DNA of 14,732 bases from Deltaproteobacteria bacterium (lineage in GTDB: Bacteria > Desulfobacterota > Syntrophia > Syntrophales > UBA5619). The translations under genes and the position numbers were made by a program. The DNA lies in the NCBI GenBank assembly GCA_021372695.1, contig JAJFTY010000040.1:1-14732 (forward strand), written 5' to 3'. Under the pieces are notes generated by a model. The model had not been told where the DNA came from. It ran no database searches and was given only the letters and a program-made list of their open reading frames with translations. Position 1 is the stretch's first letter; the number at the start of each line of letters is the position of its first letter. Shown here in pieces: positions 7,062 through 14,582 of the stretch.

Positions 7062-8351
7062 ATGCTGACACTGTCCATCTTTGCCGTGCTTCTGCTGTTC
7101 ATCATCCTGAACATCCCCATCGCCGTTGCCATGGGGCTGACGGCGATCATCTTCTTCATCGGCTTGGGAAACGCGTCGCTCCTGACGATGCTGCCGCAGC
7201 GGATGTACGCCTCCACAACGGGCTTTACGCTGCTCGCGATTCCCTTCTTCATCCTGGCGGCAAATCTGATGAATACGGGCGGGGTGACGAGCCGGATCTT
7301 CCGCTTCGCCAAGGCCGTGGTTGGCCATATCCCGGGAGGCCTCGGCCAGGTATGCGTCATCGCCAACGTCATCTTTTCCGGGATGTCGGGCTCGGCGATC
7401 GCGGATGCGGCTGGCTTGGGTCAGGTCCTCCACAAGGCCATGGTGGACAACGGCTTCAGACCGCAATTTTCTGCTTCCATCGTGGCTGCCGCAGCGACCA
7501 TCGGCCCCGTGATCCCCCCGAGCATCCCCTTTGTCCTCTACGGGGCGCTGACCGGGGTCTCCGTCGGCAAGCTCTTCCTGGCCGGTTTCATCCCCGGGGT
7601 GCTCATGGCCGTGGCGATCATGGCGGCCATCGCCCTGCGGGCCAAAAGCGAAAATCTGCCGAAGGAAAAACGGGCCGATTTCGCGGAGGTCGTCGCCAGC
7701 ACGAAATCGGCGTTCCTGCCCCTGCTCACGCCGGTCATCATCATCGGCGGGATCCTCGTCGGGGTCTTCACTCCGACGGAGGCGGCGGTGGTCGCCTCCC
7801 TGTACGCGCTGTTTCTGGGATTCTTCTACCGGGATCTCAAATGGAAGGACCTGCCGGATATCTTCTGGGCGTCGATCCGGCAGACGGTCAGCCTGCTTTT
7901 CATCATCTCGGCGGCCGGATTTTTCGGCTGGCTCACCATCCATCAGAAGATTCCCGACCAGATCATCCTCTCGCTGACGGGCATGAGCCTGTCGCCGGCG
8001 GGGGTCATGGCGATGATCATCGTGATCCTCCTGATTCTCGGCTGTTTTCTTGAGGGGAATGCGATATTCATCATCACGATCCCGATCTTCATGCCGATCG
8101 CGCAGCAGTTCGGGATCGACCTTCTCAACCTCGGCGTCGTGATGACCCTGCTGATCATGGTGGGGAACCTGACGCCGCCCGTGGGGATGTGCCTCTTCGC
8201 GGTCTCCAGTTTCAGCAACGTGAGCATTGGGGCCCTCTCCAAGGAGATCGTTCCGTATCTGATCGGGATTTTCATCGTCACGGTCTTCATCGCCTATGTT
8301 CCGCAGATTTCCACTTTCCTGCCGAATCTGCTGATGGGGGGGAGGGGATGA
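7062..8351 (+). CDS. dctM: TRAP transporter 1 large permease subunit (DctM)
   Basis: A 429-residue, very hydrophobic protein of normal DctM length with about 12 membrane segments. Family landmarks are GGVTSRIFRFAKAVVGHIPG, then the conserved NVIFSGMSGSAIADAAGLG stretch, IGPVIPPSIPFVLYG, FTPTEAAVVASLYAL and GNLTPPVGMCLFAVSS. DctM carries the sodium-coupled translocation path of the tripartite transporter in the inner membrane. AAGGGG near 7050-7055 precedes the ATG by about 6 nt. It follows dctP after a 128-nt gap holding a strong stem-loop and overlaps dctQ by 4 bp. The order P-M-Q differs from the common P-Q-M order that is used by the second transporter in this window. Confidence 0.95.
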   Translation: MLTLSIFAVLLLFIILNIPIAVAMGLTAIIFFIGLGNASLLTMLPQRMYASTTGFTLLAIPFFILAANLMNTGGVTSRIFRFAKAVVGHIPGGLGQVCVIANVIFSGMSGSAIADAAGLGQVLHKAMVDNGFRPQFSASIVAAAATIGPVIPPSIPFVLYGALTGVSVGKLFLAGFIPGVLMAVAIMAAIALRAKSENLPKEKRADFAEVVASTKSAFLPLLTPVIIIGGILVGVFTPTEAAVVASLYALFLGFFYRDLKWKDLPDIFWASIRQTVSLLFIISAAGFFGWLTIHQKIPDQIILSLTGMSLSPAGVMAMIIVILLILGCFLEGNAIFIITIPIFMPIAQQFGIDLLNLGVVMTLLIMVGNLTPPVGMCLFAVSSFSNVSIGALSKEIVPYLIGIFIVTVFIAYVPQISTFLPNLLMGGRG

Positions 8352-8866
8352 AAATGGATAAGATGATGGACTTCTTGGCTTCTATCGACGGACTGGTTCT
8401 CAAGGCGCTCAAGGTCGTCACGATCGTCGTTTTCATTCTGCTGACGATCCTGATCACGGCCAATGTGATCGTCCGCTTTTTCCCCATCGTTTCACTGCAC
8501 TGGTTCGATGAGATCATCGAGATGCTCTACGCCTACCTCGTCTTTTACGGCGCGGCTGCTCTGTGGATCCTGCGGGGCCACATCAGCGTGGGGGACTGGA
8601 TCGAGAAGAGCATCTCCAACCTTCGCCTGCGGCGTCTTTACCGGGCATTCGTCGAGCTTCTGGTGCTGGTCTTTGCCGCGTTCTTCTTTTACTACGCCCT
8701 GAGACTGACCGTCCTGGCGCTGGATGTCACGAACGTTTTCCAGATTCCCAAGAGGGTTCTCTATTCCTGCATGCCGGTTGCCGGCGCCCTCATGGTGATC
8801 TATTCACTCCGCAACATCGCGGTCGAACTTATCGAGCTTGGAAGAGTCGGAAGAGGAGAGGCATGA
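8348..8866 (+). CDS. dctQ: TRAP transporter 1 small permease subunit (DctQ)
   Basis: A 172-residue protein with four predicted membrane helices (about 21-43, 57-76, 100-123 and 139-158), the DctQ topology. The family-typical acidic/aromatic stretch WFDEIIEMLYAYLVFYGAA and the GHISVGDWIE loop (about 77-86) are present. It pairs with DctM in the inner membrane. The ATG at 8348 overlaps the dctM stop (ATGA), which favours coupled translation; the in-frame ATG at 8354 has better spacing (8 nt) from GGAGG at 8341-8345 and is a fair alternative. The gene ends overlapping the aldolase start, so dctM-dctQ-eda form one translationally coupled block. Confidence 0.92.
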   Translation: MKMDKMMDFLASIDGLVLKALKVVTIVVFILLTILITANVIVRFFPIVSLHWFDEIIEMLYAYLVFYGAAALWILRGHISVGDWIEKSISNLRLRRLYRAFVELLVLVFAAFFFYYALRLTVLALDVTNVFQIPKRVLYSCMPVAGALMVIYSLRNIAVELIELGRVGRGEA

Positions 8867-9831
8867 TGAACGACATCATCAAAAAAATCGAGGATTATGG
8901 CATTGTCCCGGTGGTCAGAATCGAAAAAGCGGCGGACGCCGTCCCCCTGGCGAAAGCCCTCTGCGAAGGGGGACTGTCGCTTGCGGAGATTACCTTCCGA
9001 ACCGCTGCCGCGGAGGAGGTGATCCGGACCCTGACGGAGAAGGCGCCGGAACTGATCGTGGGCGCCGGAACGGTGCTCACGACCGAGCAGGCCCAGGCGG
9101 CAATCCGGGCGGGCGCCCGCTTCATCGTTTCCCCGGGATTCAATCCGAAGATCGTCTCTTTCTGCTGCGAGAAGGGGGTTCCGGTGATCCCGGGCGTGAA
9201 TTCGCCGACCCAGATCGAAGCGGCGATGGAGTGCGGGCTTCGCACCCTCAAATTTTTCCCCGCCGAGGAGTCGGGCGGCGCTGCATTCCTGAAGGCGGTT
9301 GCCGCTCCCTACGAGGGAGTCCGGTTCATCCCGACGGGCGGGGTCAACGCCGCAAACCTCATCTCCTATCTCTCCCTGAAAAACGTTGCCGCCTGCGGCG
9401 GCAGCTGGATGGTGAAGACGGAGCTGATTTCGGGCGGAAAATTTGCGGAGATCACGCGGCTCGTACAGGAGGCGATCCGCATCCTGCTCGGCTTCGAGCT
9501 TACCCACGTCGGCGTCAATCAGGAAGACAGCCAACAGGCCAGCAAGAGCGTGGATCACTTTTCCCGCCTTTTCCGTCTCGCGGTCGCGGAGGGGCAGAGC
9601 TCCTATTTCCTCGGAGAGAAGGAGATCGAGGTTCTGAAGGCACCCGGCCGGGGGGAAAAAGGACACTTGGCTATTGCGACGAACGACGTCGACAGGGCGC
9701 TCTTTTACCTCGCCCGGCAGGGCGTCGCGCCCGTTTCTGGGACGGAGAAACAGAAGGATGGAAAAACGGTTCTGGTCTATCTGGATTGCGAGATCGCCGG
9801 ATTCGCGATCCATCTCCGGAAGAAAGGATGA
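8863..9831 (+). CDS. eda: KDPG aldolase (Eda-type) with C-terminal VOC/glyoxalase-like domain
   Basis: A 322-residue protein, about 110 residues longer than ordinary KDPG/KHG aldolase. Residues 1-208 are a class I aldolase (TIM barrel) that splits 2-keto-3-deoxy-6-phosphogluconate into pyruvate and glyceraldehyde-3-phosphate: GIVPVVRI, Glu42 and Arg46 in AEITFRT, GAGTVLT, the Schiff-base Lys130 in TLKFFPAE and the phosphate-binding PTGGVN (158-162). Residues about 211-322 form two short beta-alpha-beta units (LTHVGVN..., EIEVLKAP, GHLAIATNDVDRAL, GFAIHLRKK) like a VOC domain; His215, Glu256 and His268 sit where metal ligands often occur. I recall similar fusions in Clostridia, so the architecture is unlikely to be unique, but the role of the added domain is unknown. 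ATG 8863 overlaps the dctQ stop; ATG 8866 has better spacing from AGGAG (8854-8858). Confidence 0.9.
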   Translation: MMNDIIKKIEDYGIVPVVRIEKAADAVPLAKALCEGGLSLAEITFRTAAAEEVIRTLTEKAPELIVGAGTVLTTEQAQAAIRAGARFIVSPGFNPKIVSFCCEKGVPVIPGVNSPTQIEAAMECGLRTLKFFPAEESGGAAFLKAVAAPYEGVRFIPTGGVNAANLISYLSLKNVAACGGSWMVKTELISGGKFAEITRLVQEAIRILLGFELTHVGVNQEDSQQASKSVDHFSRLFRLAVAEGQSSYFLGEKEIEVLKAPGRGEKGHLAIATNDVDRALFYLARQGVAPVSGTEKQKDGKTVLVYLDCEIAGFAIHLRKKG

Positions 9832-9834
9832 GAA

Positions 9835-10869
9835 ATGGCCATGAAGAAGATCGTGACCTTCGGCGAGATCATGCTGAGATTGAAGGCTCCAGGGAGCGAC
9901 AAGCTCTTTCAGAGCCCGACACTGGAGGCGACCTTCGGAGGAGGGGAGGCGAACGTGGCCGTGGGGCTGGCCCGCTTCGGATTGGATGCGGCCTTCCTGA
10001 GCGTGATCCCCCAGAACCGGATCGGGGATGCCTGCATCGCGGAACTGAGAAGGCATGGCGTCGATACCTCCCGTATCGTCCGGAAGGGAAAGAGACTCGG
10101 CATCTATTTTCTGGAGGCCGGGGCGAATCAGCGGCCCTCCGTCGTCATCTATGACAGGTTGCACTCCGCGATCGCCGAGGCCGCACTCGGAGAAATTTCC
10201 TGGGACGGGGCCTTTTCCGGGGCCGGATGGTTCCACATCACGGGGATCACCCCAGCGATTTCGGAATCCGCCGCCCTCCTTTCGATGGAGGCGGTGATGA
10301 AGGCCAAGGGAAAGGGTCTGACCGTCTCCTGCGACCTCAACTACCGCAAGAATCTGTGGAAATACGGCCGGAAGGCGCAAGAGGTGATGACGGAAATCGT
10401 GAAGCACGTGGATATCGTCATGGCCAACGAGGAGGACTGCCAGATGGCCCTCGGCATCTCGGCCGATTCGGACGTGGAGTCCGGGAAGATGGAAACGGAT
10501 CCCTACCGGCGGCTTACGGAGAGGGTGCTCGAACAGTTTCCGGCCATCCGGAAGATCGCGGTGACGCTCCGGGAAAGCCATTCCGCGGACCACAACGGCT
10601 GGTCGGCGGTTCTGAACAACCGGAGCGAGCTCCTGATTTCACGGAAATACGAGATCCGGGACATCGTGGATCGGGTGGGGTCGGGCGATTCGTTTGCGGC
10701 AGGTCTGATCTATGGGTTCCAGGAGCTGAAAACGGACCGGGAAGCCCTGGAGTTCGCGGTCGCCGCCTCCTGCCTGAAACATTCGATCCCGGGTGATCTG
10801 CCGCTGCTTTCGGTGGGAGAGGTTCAGGCGCTGGTCGGGGGACAGGCCTCGGGCAGGGTGCAGAGATAG
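9835..10869 (+). CDS. kdgK: 2-keto-3-deoxygluconate kinase (PfkB/ribokinase family)
   Basis: A 344-residue PfkB-family sugar kinase. It has the N-terminal FGEIMLRL strand, the GG-containing substrate motif [16 protein letters not shown] (34-49), [11 protein letters not shown] (165-175) and the C-terminal ATP/anion-hole motif [16 protein letters not shown] (279-294) with catalytic Asp285. DLNYRKNLW is typical of KDG kinases, which form KDPG for the aldolase encoded just upstream. AAAGGA at 9823-9828 is 6 nt before the ATG at 9835, and only 3 nt separate it from the aldolase stop. A 5-residue insertion-like acidic stretch around 209-222 ([14 protein letters not shown]) makes it slightly longer than many KdgK proteins. 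Other PfkB sugar kinases are possible from sequence alone; the operon makes KDG the clear choice. Confidence 0.9.
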   Translation: MAMKKIVTFGEIMLRLKAPGSDKLFQSPTLEATFGGGEANVAVGLARFGLDAAFLSVIPQNRIGDACIAELRRHGVDTSRIVRKGKRLGIYFLEAGANQRPSVVIYDRLHSAIAEAALGEISWDGAFSGAGWFHITGITPAISESAALLSMEAVMKAKGKGLTVSCDLNYRKNLWKYGRKAQEVMTEIVKHVDIVMANEEDCQMALGISADSDVESGKMETDPYRRLTERVLEQFPAIRKIAVTLRESHSADHNGWSAVLNNRSELLISRKYEIRDIVDRVGSGDSFAAGLIYGFQELKTDREALEFAVAASCLKHSIPGDLPLLSVGEVQALVGGQASGRVQR

Positions 10870-10969
10870 TGGACGGCGGGATGGGCTCCCGGTCCAATGC
10901 GTGCTCACGGGAATTGGTTCTCGGTACTGTAAAGAATGACATGAGAGATAGGAAGCGAGGAGAATGACC

Positions 10970-11800
10970 ATGGATATCCGTTACGCCGTACATCCGGACC
11001 ATATGAAGACGCTGGACACCCGAGGGATCCGGGACCTTTTTCTGGTGGAGAACCTCTTTGAGAAGGATGGGCTGAACCTGGTCTACAGTCATATCGATCG
11101 GATCATCGCCGGAGGGGTCTGCCCCGTTGAGGGGAAGGTGGCGCTCCAGGGGACCAAGGAGCTGGGCGTCGATTTCTTCCTCCAGCGGCGGGAGGTCGGG
11201 ATCATCAACATCGGCGCCGCCGGTACCGTCACCGTCGACGGAAAGGAGTACACGCTCGGCAACAAGGAGTGCCTCTACATCGGCATGGGGGCCAAAGAGG
11301 TCTCCTTCGCGAGCGCCGACCGGAACGACCCGGCCCTGTTTTACCTCAACAGTGCACCGGCGCACGCCGCTTATCCCATCGTGAAGATCTCCCTGACCGA
11401 TGCGCAGCGGCTCGACCTGGGCGATCCGGTCAAGGCGAACGTTCGGACGATCTACCAGTTCATCCACCCGAAGGTGCTCAAGAGCTGTCAGCTCGTGATG
11501 GGGCTCACGATTCTGGCGCCGGGGAGCAACTGGAACACGATGCCCTGCCATACCCACGACCGCCGCATGGAGGTCTACCTCTATTTCGACATGCCGGCCG
11601 ATGCCGTGGTGTTCCACCTCATGGGAGCGCCCGCGGAGACGCGGCATATCGTCGTCCGCAACCGGCAGGCCGTCATTTCGCCGAGTTGGTCCATCCATTC
11701 CGGGGTCGGCACCGGCAGCTACACCTTCATCTGGGGAATGGTCGGGGAGAATCAGACCTTTACGGATATGGACGATGTGCCCATGTCGACATTGAAATAG
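10970..11800 (+). CDS. kduI: 4-deoxy-L-threo-5-hexosulose-uronate ketol-isomerase (5-keto-4-deoxyuronate isomerase)
   Basis: A cupin-fold isomerase that turns 5-keto-4-deoxyuronate into 2,5-diketo-3-deoxygluconate in the cytoplasm. It is similar to E. coli KduI along its length: [56 protein letters not shown] and [27 protein letters not shown]. The zinc ligands are all present (His194, His196, Glu201, His243 in this numbering, matching 196/198/203/245 of E. coli). An ATG at 10964 is only 1 nt from the Shine-Dalgarno GAGGAG (10957-10962); the ATG at 10970 has 7-nt spacing and gives the expected MD(I/V)R start, so it was chosen (276 residues). The 100-nt gap after kdgK holds a small hairpin (10877-10891) but no convincing promoter. 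Confidence 0.96.
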   Translation: MDIRYAVHPDHMKTLDTRGIRDLFLVENLFEKDGLNLVYSHIDRIIAGGVCPVEGKVALQGTKELGVDFFLQRREVGIINIGAAGTVTVDGKEYTLGNKECLYIGMGAKEVSFASADRNDPALFYLNSAPAHAAYPIVKISLTDAQRLDLGDPVKANVRTIYQFIHPKVLKSCQLVMGLTILAPGSNWNTMPCHTHDRRMEVYLYFDMPADAVVFHLMGAPAETRHIVVRNRQAVISPSWSIHSGVGTGSYTFIWGMVGENQTFTDMDDVPMSTLK

Positions 11801-11825
11801 AACATCCCTATCAAAGGAGACTGTC

Positions 11826-12611
11826 ATGATACTGGATCGTTTCACCCTTAAAGGCAAAGTGGCTTTCATCACCGGTGCCTCCTACGGCATCGGGTTCGCG
11901 ATCGCCAAGGCGTACGTCGAGGCCGGCGCAAGAATCGTCTTCAACGATATCAAGCAGGAGTTGGTCGACAAGGGGCTCGCTGCCTATAAGGAAGCGGGCA
12001 TTCAAACCCGCGGTTACGTCTGCGATGTGACCGATGAAAATGCCGTCCACGAAACCGTGAAGCGGATCGAGGAGGAAGTCGGCGTCATCGACATCCTGGT
12101 GAACAACGCCGGCATCATCAGACGCATCCCAATGCTGGAGATGAGCGCTGCCGAGTTCCGTAAGGTGATCGACGTGGATCTCAACGCGCCCTTCATCGTA
12201 TCCAAGGCCGTCATCCCCTCCATGATCAAGAAGGGTCACGGTAAGATCATCAACCTCTGCTCGATGATGAGCGAGCTTGGACGGGAGACCGTTTCCGCCT
12301 ATGCCGCCGCCAAGGGCGGACTCAAGATGCTGACCCGGAACATCTGCTCCGAGTACGGGCAGTATAATATCCAATGCAACGGGATCGGACCCGGGTATAT
12401 CGCCACACCCCAGACCGCTCCGCTCCGCGTCGACGGTCATCCTTTCAACAGCTTCCTCATTGCCAAGACGCCGGCGGGTCGCTGGGGAACGACGGAGGAT
12501 CTCACGGGACCGGCGGTTTTCCTTGCGTCCGATGCGTCGGATTTTGTCAACGGACACATCCTCTACGTCGACGGAGGCATACTTGCGTATATCGGCAGGC
12601 AGCCATCGTAA
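11826..12611 (+). CDS. kduD: SDR-family 2-keto-3-deoxygluconate (2,5-diketo-3-deoxygluconate) dehydrogenase, KduD-type
   Basis: A 261-residue classical short-chain dehydrogenase. It shows the dinucleotide motif TGASYGIG (16-23), CDVTD (66-70), NNAG (93-96), and catalytic Asn120, Ser146, Tyr159 and Lys163 (YAAAK). The stretch NIQCNGIGPGYIATPQTAPLR is shared by KduD and gluconate 5-dehydrogenase-like enzymes. Position directly after kduI (25-nt gap) points to KduD, which reduces 2,5-diketo-3-deoxygluconate to KDG with NAD(P)H; pure sequence cannot exclude gluconate 5-dehydrogenase. The Asp at 41 after the second strand suggests preference for NAD(H), a general SDR rule. AAAGGAG at 11813-11819 lies 6 nt before the ATG. 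It is the last gene of the first operon; a promoter begins 61 nt after its stop. Confidence 0.9.
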   Translation: MILDRFTLKGKVAFITGASYGIGFAIAKAYVEAGARIVFNDIKQELVDKGLAAYKEAGIQTRGYVCDVTDENAVHETVKRIEEEVGVIDILVNNAGIIRRIPMLEMSAAEFRKVIDVDLNAPFIVSKAVIPSMIKKGHGKIINLCSMMSELGRETVSAYAAAKGGLKMLTRNICSEYGQYNIQCNGIGPGYIATPQTAPLRVDGHPFNSFLIAKTPAGRWGTTEDLTGPAVFLASDASDFVNGHILYVDGGILAYIGRQPS

Positions 12612-12672
12612 AATGCGGCGCAGGTGCGTTTTCCCGCGGAAATGAAGGACTGGGCCGGGACCCGGATAAAAG

Positions 12673-12701
12673 TTGACATGCAGGAAAGGTTTTGTTATAA
12701 A
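12673..12701 (+). promoter_or_regulatory. Sigma-70-type promoter P2 of TRAP operon 2
   Basis: TTGACA (12673-12678), a 17-nt spacer and TATAAA (12696-12701) make a near-consensus promoter. It is the closest match to consensus in the window. The predicted start is near 12708, so dctP2 would have a leader of about 237 nt. From 12690 to 12725 it matches the P1 region 4901-4936 at 31 of 36 positions with no gaps. Confidence 0.85.
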
Positions 12702-12708
12702 GATCACG

Positions 12709-12733
12709 GTTTCGCAATATGGAACGATGTTCC
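12709..12733 (+). promoter_or_regulatory. Predicted IclR-family operator O2
   Basis: GTTTC-GCAATAT-GGAAC (12709-12725) is the counterpart of O1 with one arm mismatch, again starting 7 nt after the -10 box and lying over the predicted start. An extra half-site GTTCC at 12729-12733 forms GGAAC-GAT-GTTCC with the right arm, whereas in O1 the extra half-site is on the upstream side. Confidence 0.75.
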
Positions 12734-12944
12734 GACATTCTCGACGGATCGTCTGGGCAGTGGAGATTGCGAATGCATGTCGGAAGCAACAGAAGCATCA
12801 GCGAATGGAACCGAAATATTCCGGTTTCTTAGGGAAGGGGGATGAGAAGGGGCGGACTGGTCGGAGAGGTCAACATCTTCCTTCAAGGCATATGTGCAGA
12901 TAAACAGTTCCAAAACCGTAACCATCGAGAAAGGGAGGATTTGT
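12734..12944 (+). other. Long leader of TRAP operon 2 with a hairpin
   Basis: With the promoter and operator this completes a 333-nt gene-free interval (12612-12944). The leader holds a stem-loop at 12807-12828 in which GGAACCG pairs with CGGTTTC (one G-U) around an 8-nt AT-rich loop; its arms contain GGAAC and GTTTC, the same half-sites as the operators but in swapped order. GGGAGG at 12933-12938 is the ribosome binding site for the ATG at 12945. No known riboswitch class or convincing small gene was recognised. Confidence 0.45.
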
Positions 12945-13943
12945 ATGAAAAAGTTTAAGCGTTCCGTTCTGGTCATCATGAGCATCATAGCAATCACGTT
13001 CGGCATCCACGCAGTCGGCTTGGCAGCGGATCAGATGGTGCTGAAGCTCTCCGAGATTCACGGCAAGGGATACCCCACCGAGCTGGCCGACGAGGAGTTC
13101 GCCCGTCTGGTCAATCAGTACACCAAGGGGCAGATCAAGGTCGACGTCTTCCCCGGTGGCCAGATCTCCGGCGATGAGAAGGTGGTTATCGAGCAGGTCA
13201 AGATCGGTGCCATCGCCATCGCCCGCGTCAGTTCAGGAGCTCTCGGCTCCTTCAACCCCCAGCTCAACGTCTTCGCGCTGCCCTTCATCTTCGATTCGAA
13301 GGATCACATGTGGTCGTTCCTGAACGGCAAAGCAGGCCAGAAGATGCTTGCGGATCTCGCCCCCTCGGGATTTGTCGGCCTCTGCTGGTATGACGGCGGC
13401 GCCCGCTCCTTCTACGCCAACTATCCGCTCAACACGATTGCGGACCTCAAGGGCAAGAAGTTCCGCGTGATGCCCAACGCCATTCTCGTCAAGATGGTCG
13501 AGGCCATGGGTGCAAGCGCCGTTCCGATGGGCGCCGGGCAGGTATTCAGCGCGATTCAGACCAAGGTCATCGACGGCGCGGAGAACAACGCGCCTTCGCT
13601 CATCTCCTTCAACCACTACCAGGTTGCCAAATACTACATGCTCGACGAGCATCTCCGTCTTCCCGAGGTCCTCTTCATGAGCAAGATCGTTTGGGACAAG
13701 CTCAGCAAGGACCAGCAGGCCGCCCTCCGCAAGGCTGCCGTCGAGACTGTGAAATTCCAGCGCGCGAAGTGGGATGCCTACGAAATCGAGGCCCTCAACA
13801 AGATCAAGGCGGAAGGTGAGATCGTCGTCGAGATTAAGGACAACACCCCCTTCCGAAACGCGGTCAAGCAGCTGCTGGCCGAGGAGTCGCCGAAGTTTGC
13901 CGAAACGATCAAGGAGATCAATGCGGCCAAACCGAAGAAATAA
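12945..13943 (+). CDS. dctP: TRAP transporter 2 substrate-binding protein (DctP family)
   Basis: From the ATG at 12945 the protein has 332 residues. A basic/hydrophobic signal peptide covers about 1-27 (MKKFKRSVLV..., cleavage near GLA-A). Family markers are the N-terminal strand VLKLSEIHGKGYP, the KVDVFPGGQISG and FALPFIFDSKDHMW stretches, YDGGARSFY with Arg154, the carboxylate-binding Arg174 in GKKFRVMP, and IDGAENN (209-215). GGGAGG 6 nt upstream of 12945 supports this start over the in-frame ATG at 12894. It is clearly a different subgroup from the first DctP of the window, so the two transporters probably take different ligands. Upstream lies a near-consensus promoter with an operator like that of the regulator gene; downstream is a perfect 10-bp stem-loop before dctQ. 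Confidence 0.93.
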   Translation: MKKFKRSVLVIMSIIAITFGIHAVGLAADQMVLKLSEIHGKGYPTELADEEFARLVNQYTKGQIKVDVFPGGQISGDEKVVIEQVKIGAIAIARVSSGALGSFNPQLNVFALPFIFDSKDHMWSFLNGKAGQKMLADLAPSGFVGLCWYDGGARSFYANYPLNTIADLKGKKFRVMPNAILVKMVEAMGASAVPMGAGQVFSAIQTKVIDGAENNAPSLISFNHYQVAKYYMLDEHLRLPEVLFMSKIVWDKLSKDQQAALRKAAVETVKFQRAKWDAYEIEALNKIKAEGEIVVEIKDNTPFRNAVKQLLAEESPKFAETIKEINAAKPKK

Positions 13944-13980
13944 AGAAGGATCGATCCTGTAACGATTGAGGCGGGGTCCC

Positions 13981-14004
13981 GTTTGAGGCGGCCTCGCCTC
14001 AAAC
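13981..14004 (+). promoter_or_regulatory. Intercistronic stem-loop between dctP and dctQ of TRAP 2
   Basis: GTTTGAGGCG (13981-13990) and CGCCTCAAAC (13995-14004) pair perfectly around the loop GCCT. TTGAGGCGG also occurs at 13966-13974 as a direct repeat of 13983-13991, so an alternative, longer-loop pairing with the right arm is possible. No T-run follows at once. The place, just after the binding-protein gene and 20 nt before the dctQ ribosome binding site, suggests attenuation or 3'-end protection of the dctP message. Confidence 0.7.
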
Positions 14005-14036
14005 CGTTGTTCATCATCAGTACAAGGAGGATTCCC

Positions 14037-14582
14037 GTGCTCGTAAAGAAAGCTCCCGTGCCCGAAAAGAGAGGTCCCGTGCGGAGTTTTTTGCTGAAGA
14101 TCGACAAGGCCATCGACGGCTTCTGTATCATCCTGCTGGTGGCCATGATCCTGATCGTCGTGATGGCGGTCATCACCCGCAAGGGGTTCGGCTGGATGTT
14201 TGCCTGGTCCGAGGAAATCACCCTCCTCTGTCTCACCTGGTTCACCTTCATGGGCATCGCGGTCGGCTTCCGCGAGCGGCTCCACCTCAGCATGGACCTC
14301 ATAGACGCAGACAAGTTACCCCCGAAGTTGCTCTGGGTTTCCGACCGTTTCATCGATCTGGTCACCTTTTTCTTCGGCCTCTACCTGGTCATCTATGGCT
14401 GGAACTTTGCCATGTCGATGCGGGGATCGATCCTTTCGGCCACCGAGATGCCGAACCTGGTCCAGTACATCGTCATGCCGATCACCGGCGTGATGACCTG
14501 CGTCTACGCGGGGCTCCAGTTTATGGGCCATGATCTGCGCCGTTACAACGTCATAGAAGAGGAGATTAAACGCGATGCCTAA
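14037..14582 (+). CDS. dctQ: TRAP transporter 2 small permease subunit (DctQ)
   Basis: The chosen start is a GTG at 14037, 6 nt after a perfect AAGGAGG (14024-14030), giving 181 residues. An in-frame ATG at 13983 lies inside the stem-loop, has no ribosome binding site and would add an Arg-rich stretch, so it was rejected. Four membrane helices are seen (about 27-47, 61-79, 105-122, 142-162) with the DctQ-typical WSEEITLLCLTWFTFMGIAVGF followed by RLHLSMDLID. It forms the membrane complex with the DctM encoded directly after it, whose ATG overlaps the dctQ stop by 8 bp. Confidence 0.92.
   Translation: MLVKKAPVPEKRGPVRSFLLKIDKAIDGFCIILLVAMILIVVMAVITRKGFGWMFAWSEEITLLCLTWFTFMGIAVGFRERLHLSMDLIDADKLPPKLLWVSDRFIDLVTFFFGLYLVIYGWNFAMSMRGSILSATEMPNLVQYIVMPITGVMTCVYAGLQFMGHDLRRYNVIEEEIKRDA

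Noticed and set aside
8800..10593. Very long minus-strand open frame (about 597 codons) opposite eda and kdgK
   Set aside because: Antisense to two well supported enzymes with catalytic motifs; no domain or ribosome binding site for the antisense frame. Length comes from GC-rich codon bias.
10910..10940. GGAAT-TG-GTTCT and TTGGTT before kduI as a possible extra operator and promoter
   Set aside because: Half-sites are imperfect with the wrong gap, and no acceptable -10 lies 16-18 nt downstream of TTGGTT.
12630..12642. TTTCC-CGC-GGAAA palindrome just after kduD
   Set aside because: The arms resemble operator half-sites but spacing is wrong and it lies upstream of the P2 -35 box without a T-run, so neither operator nor terminator is supported.
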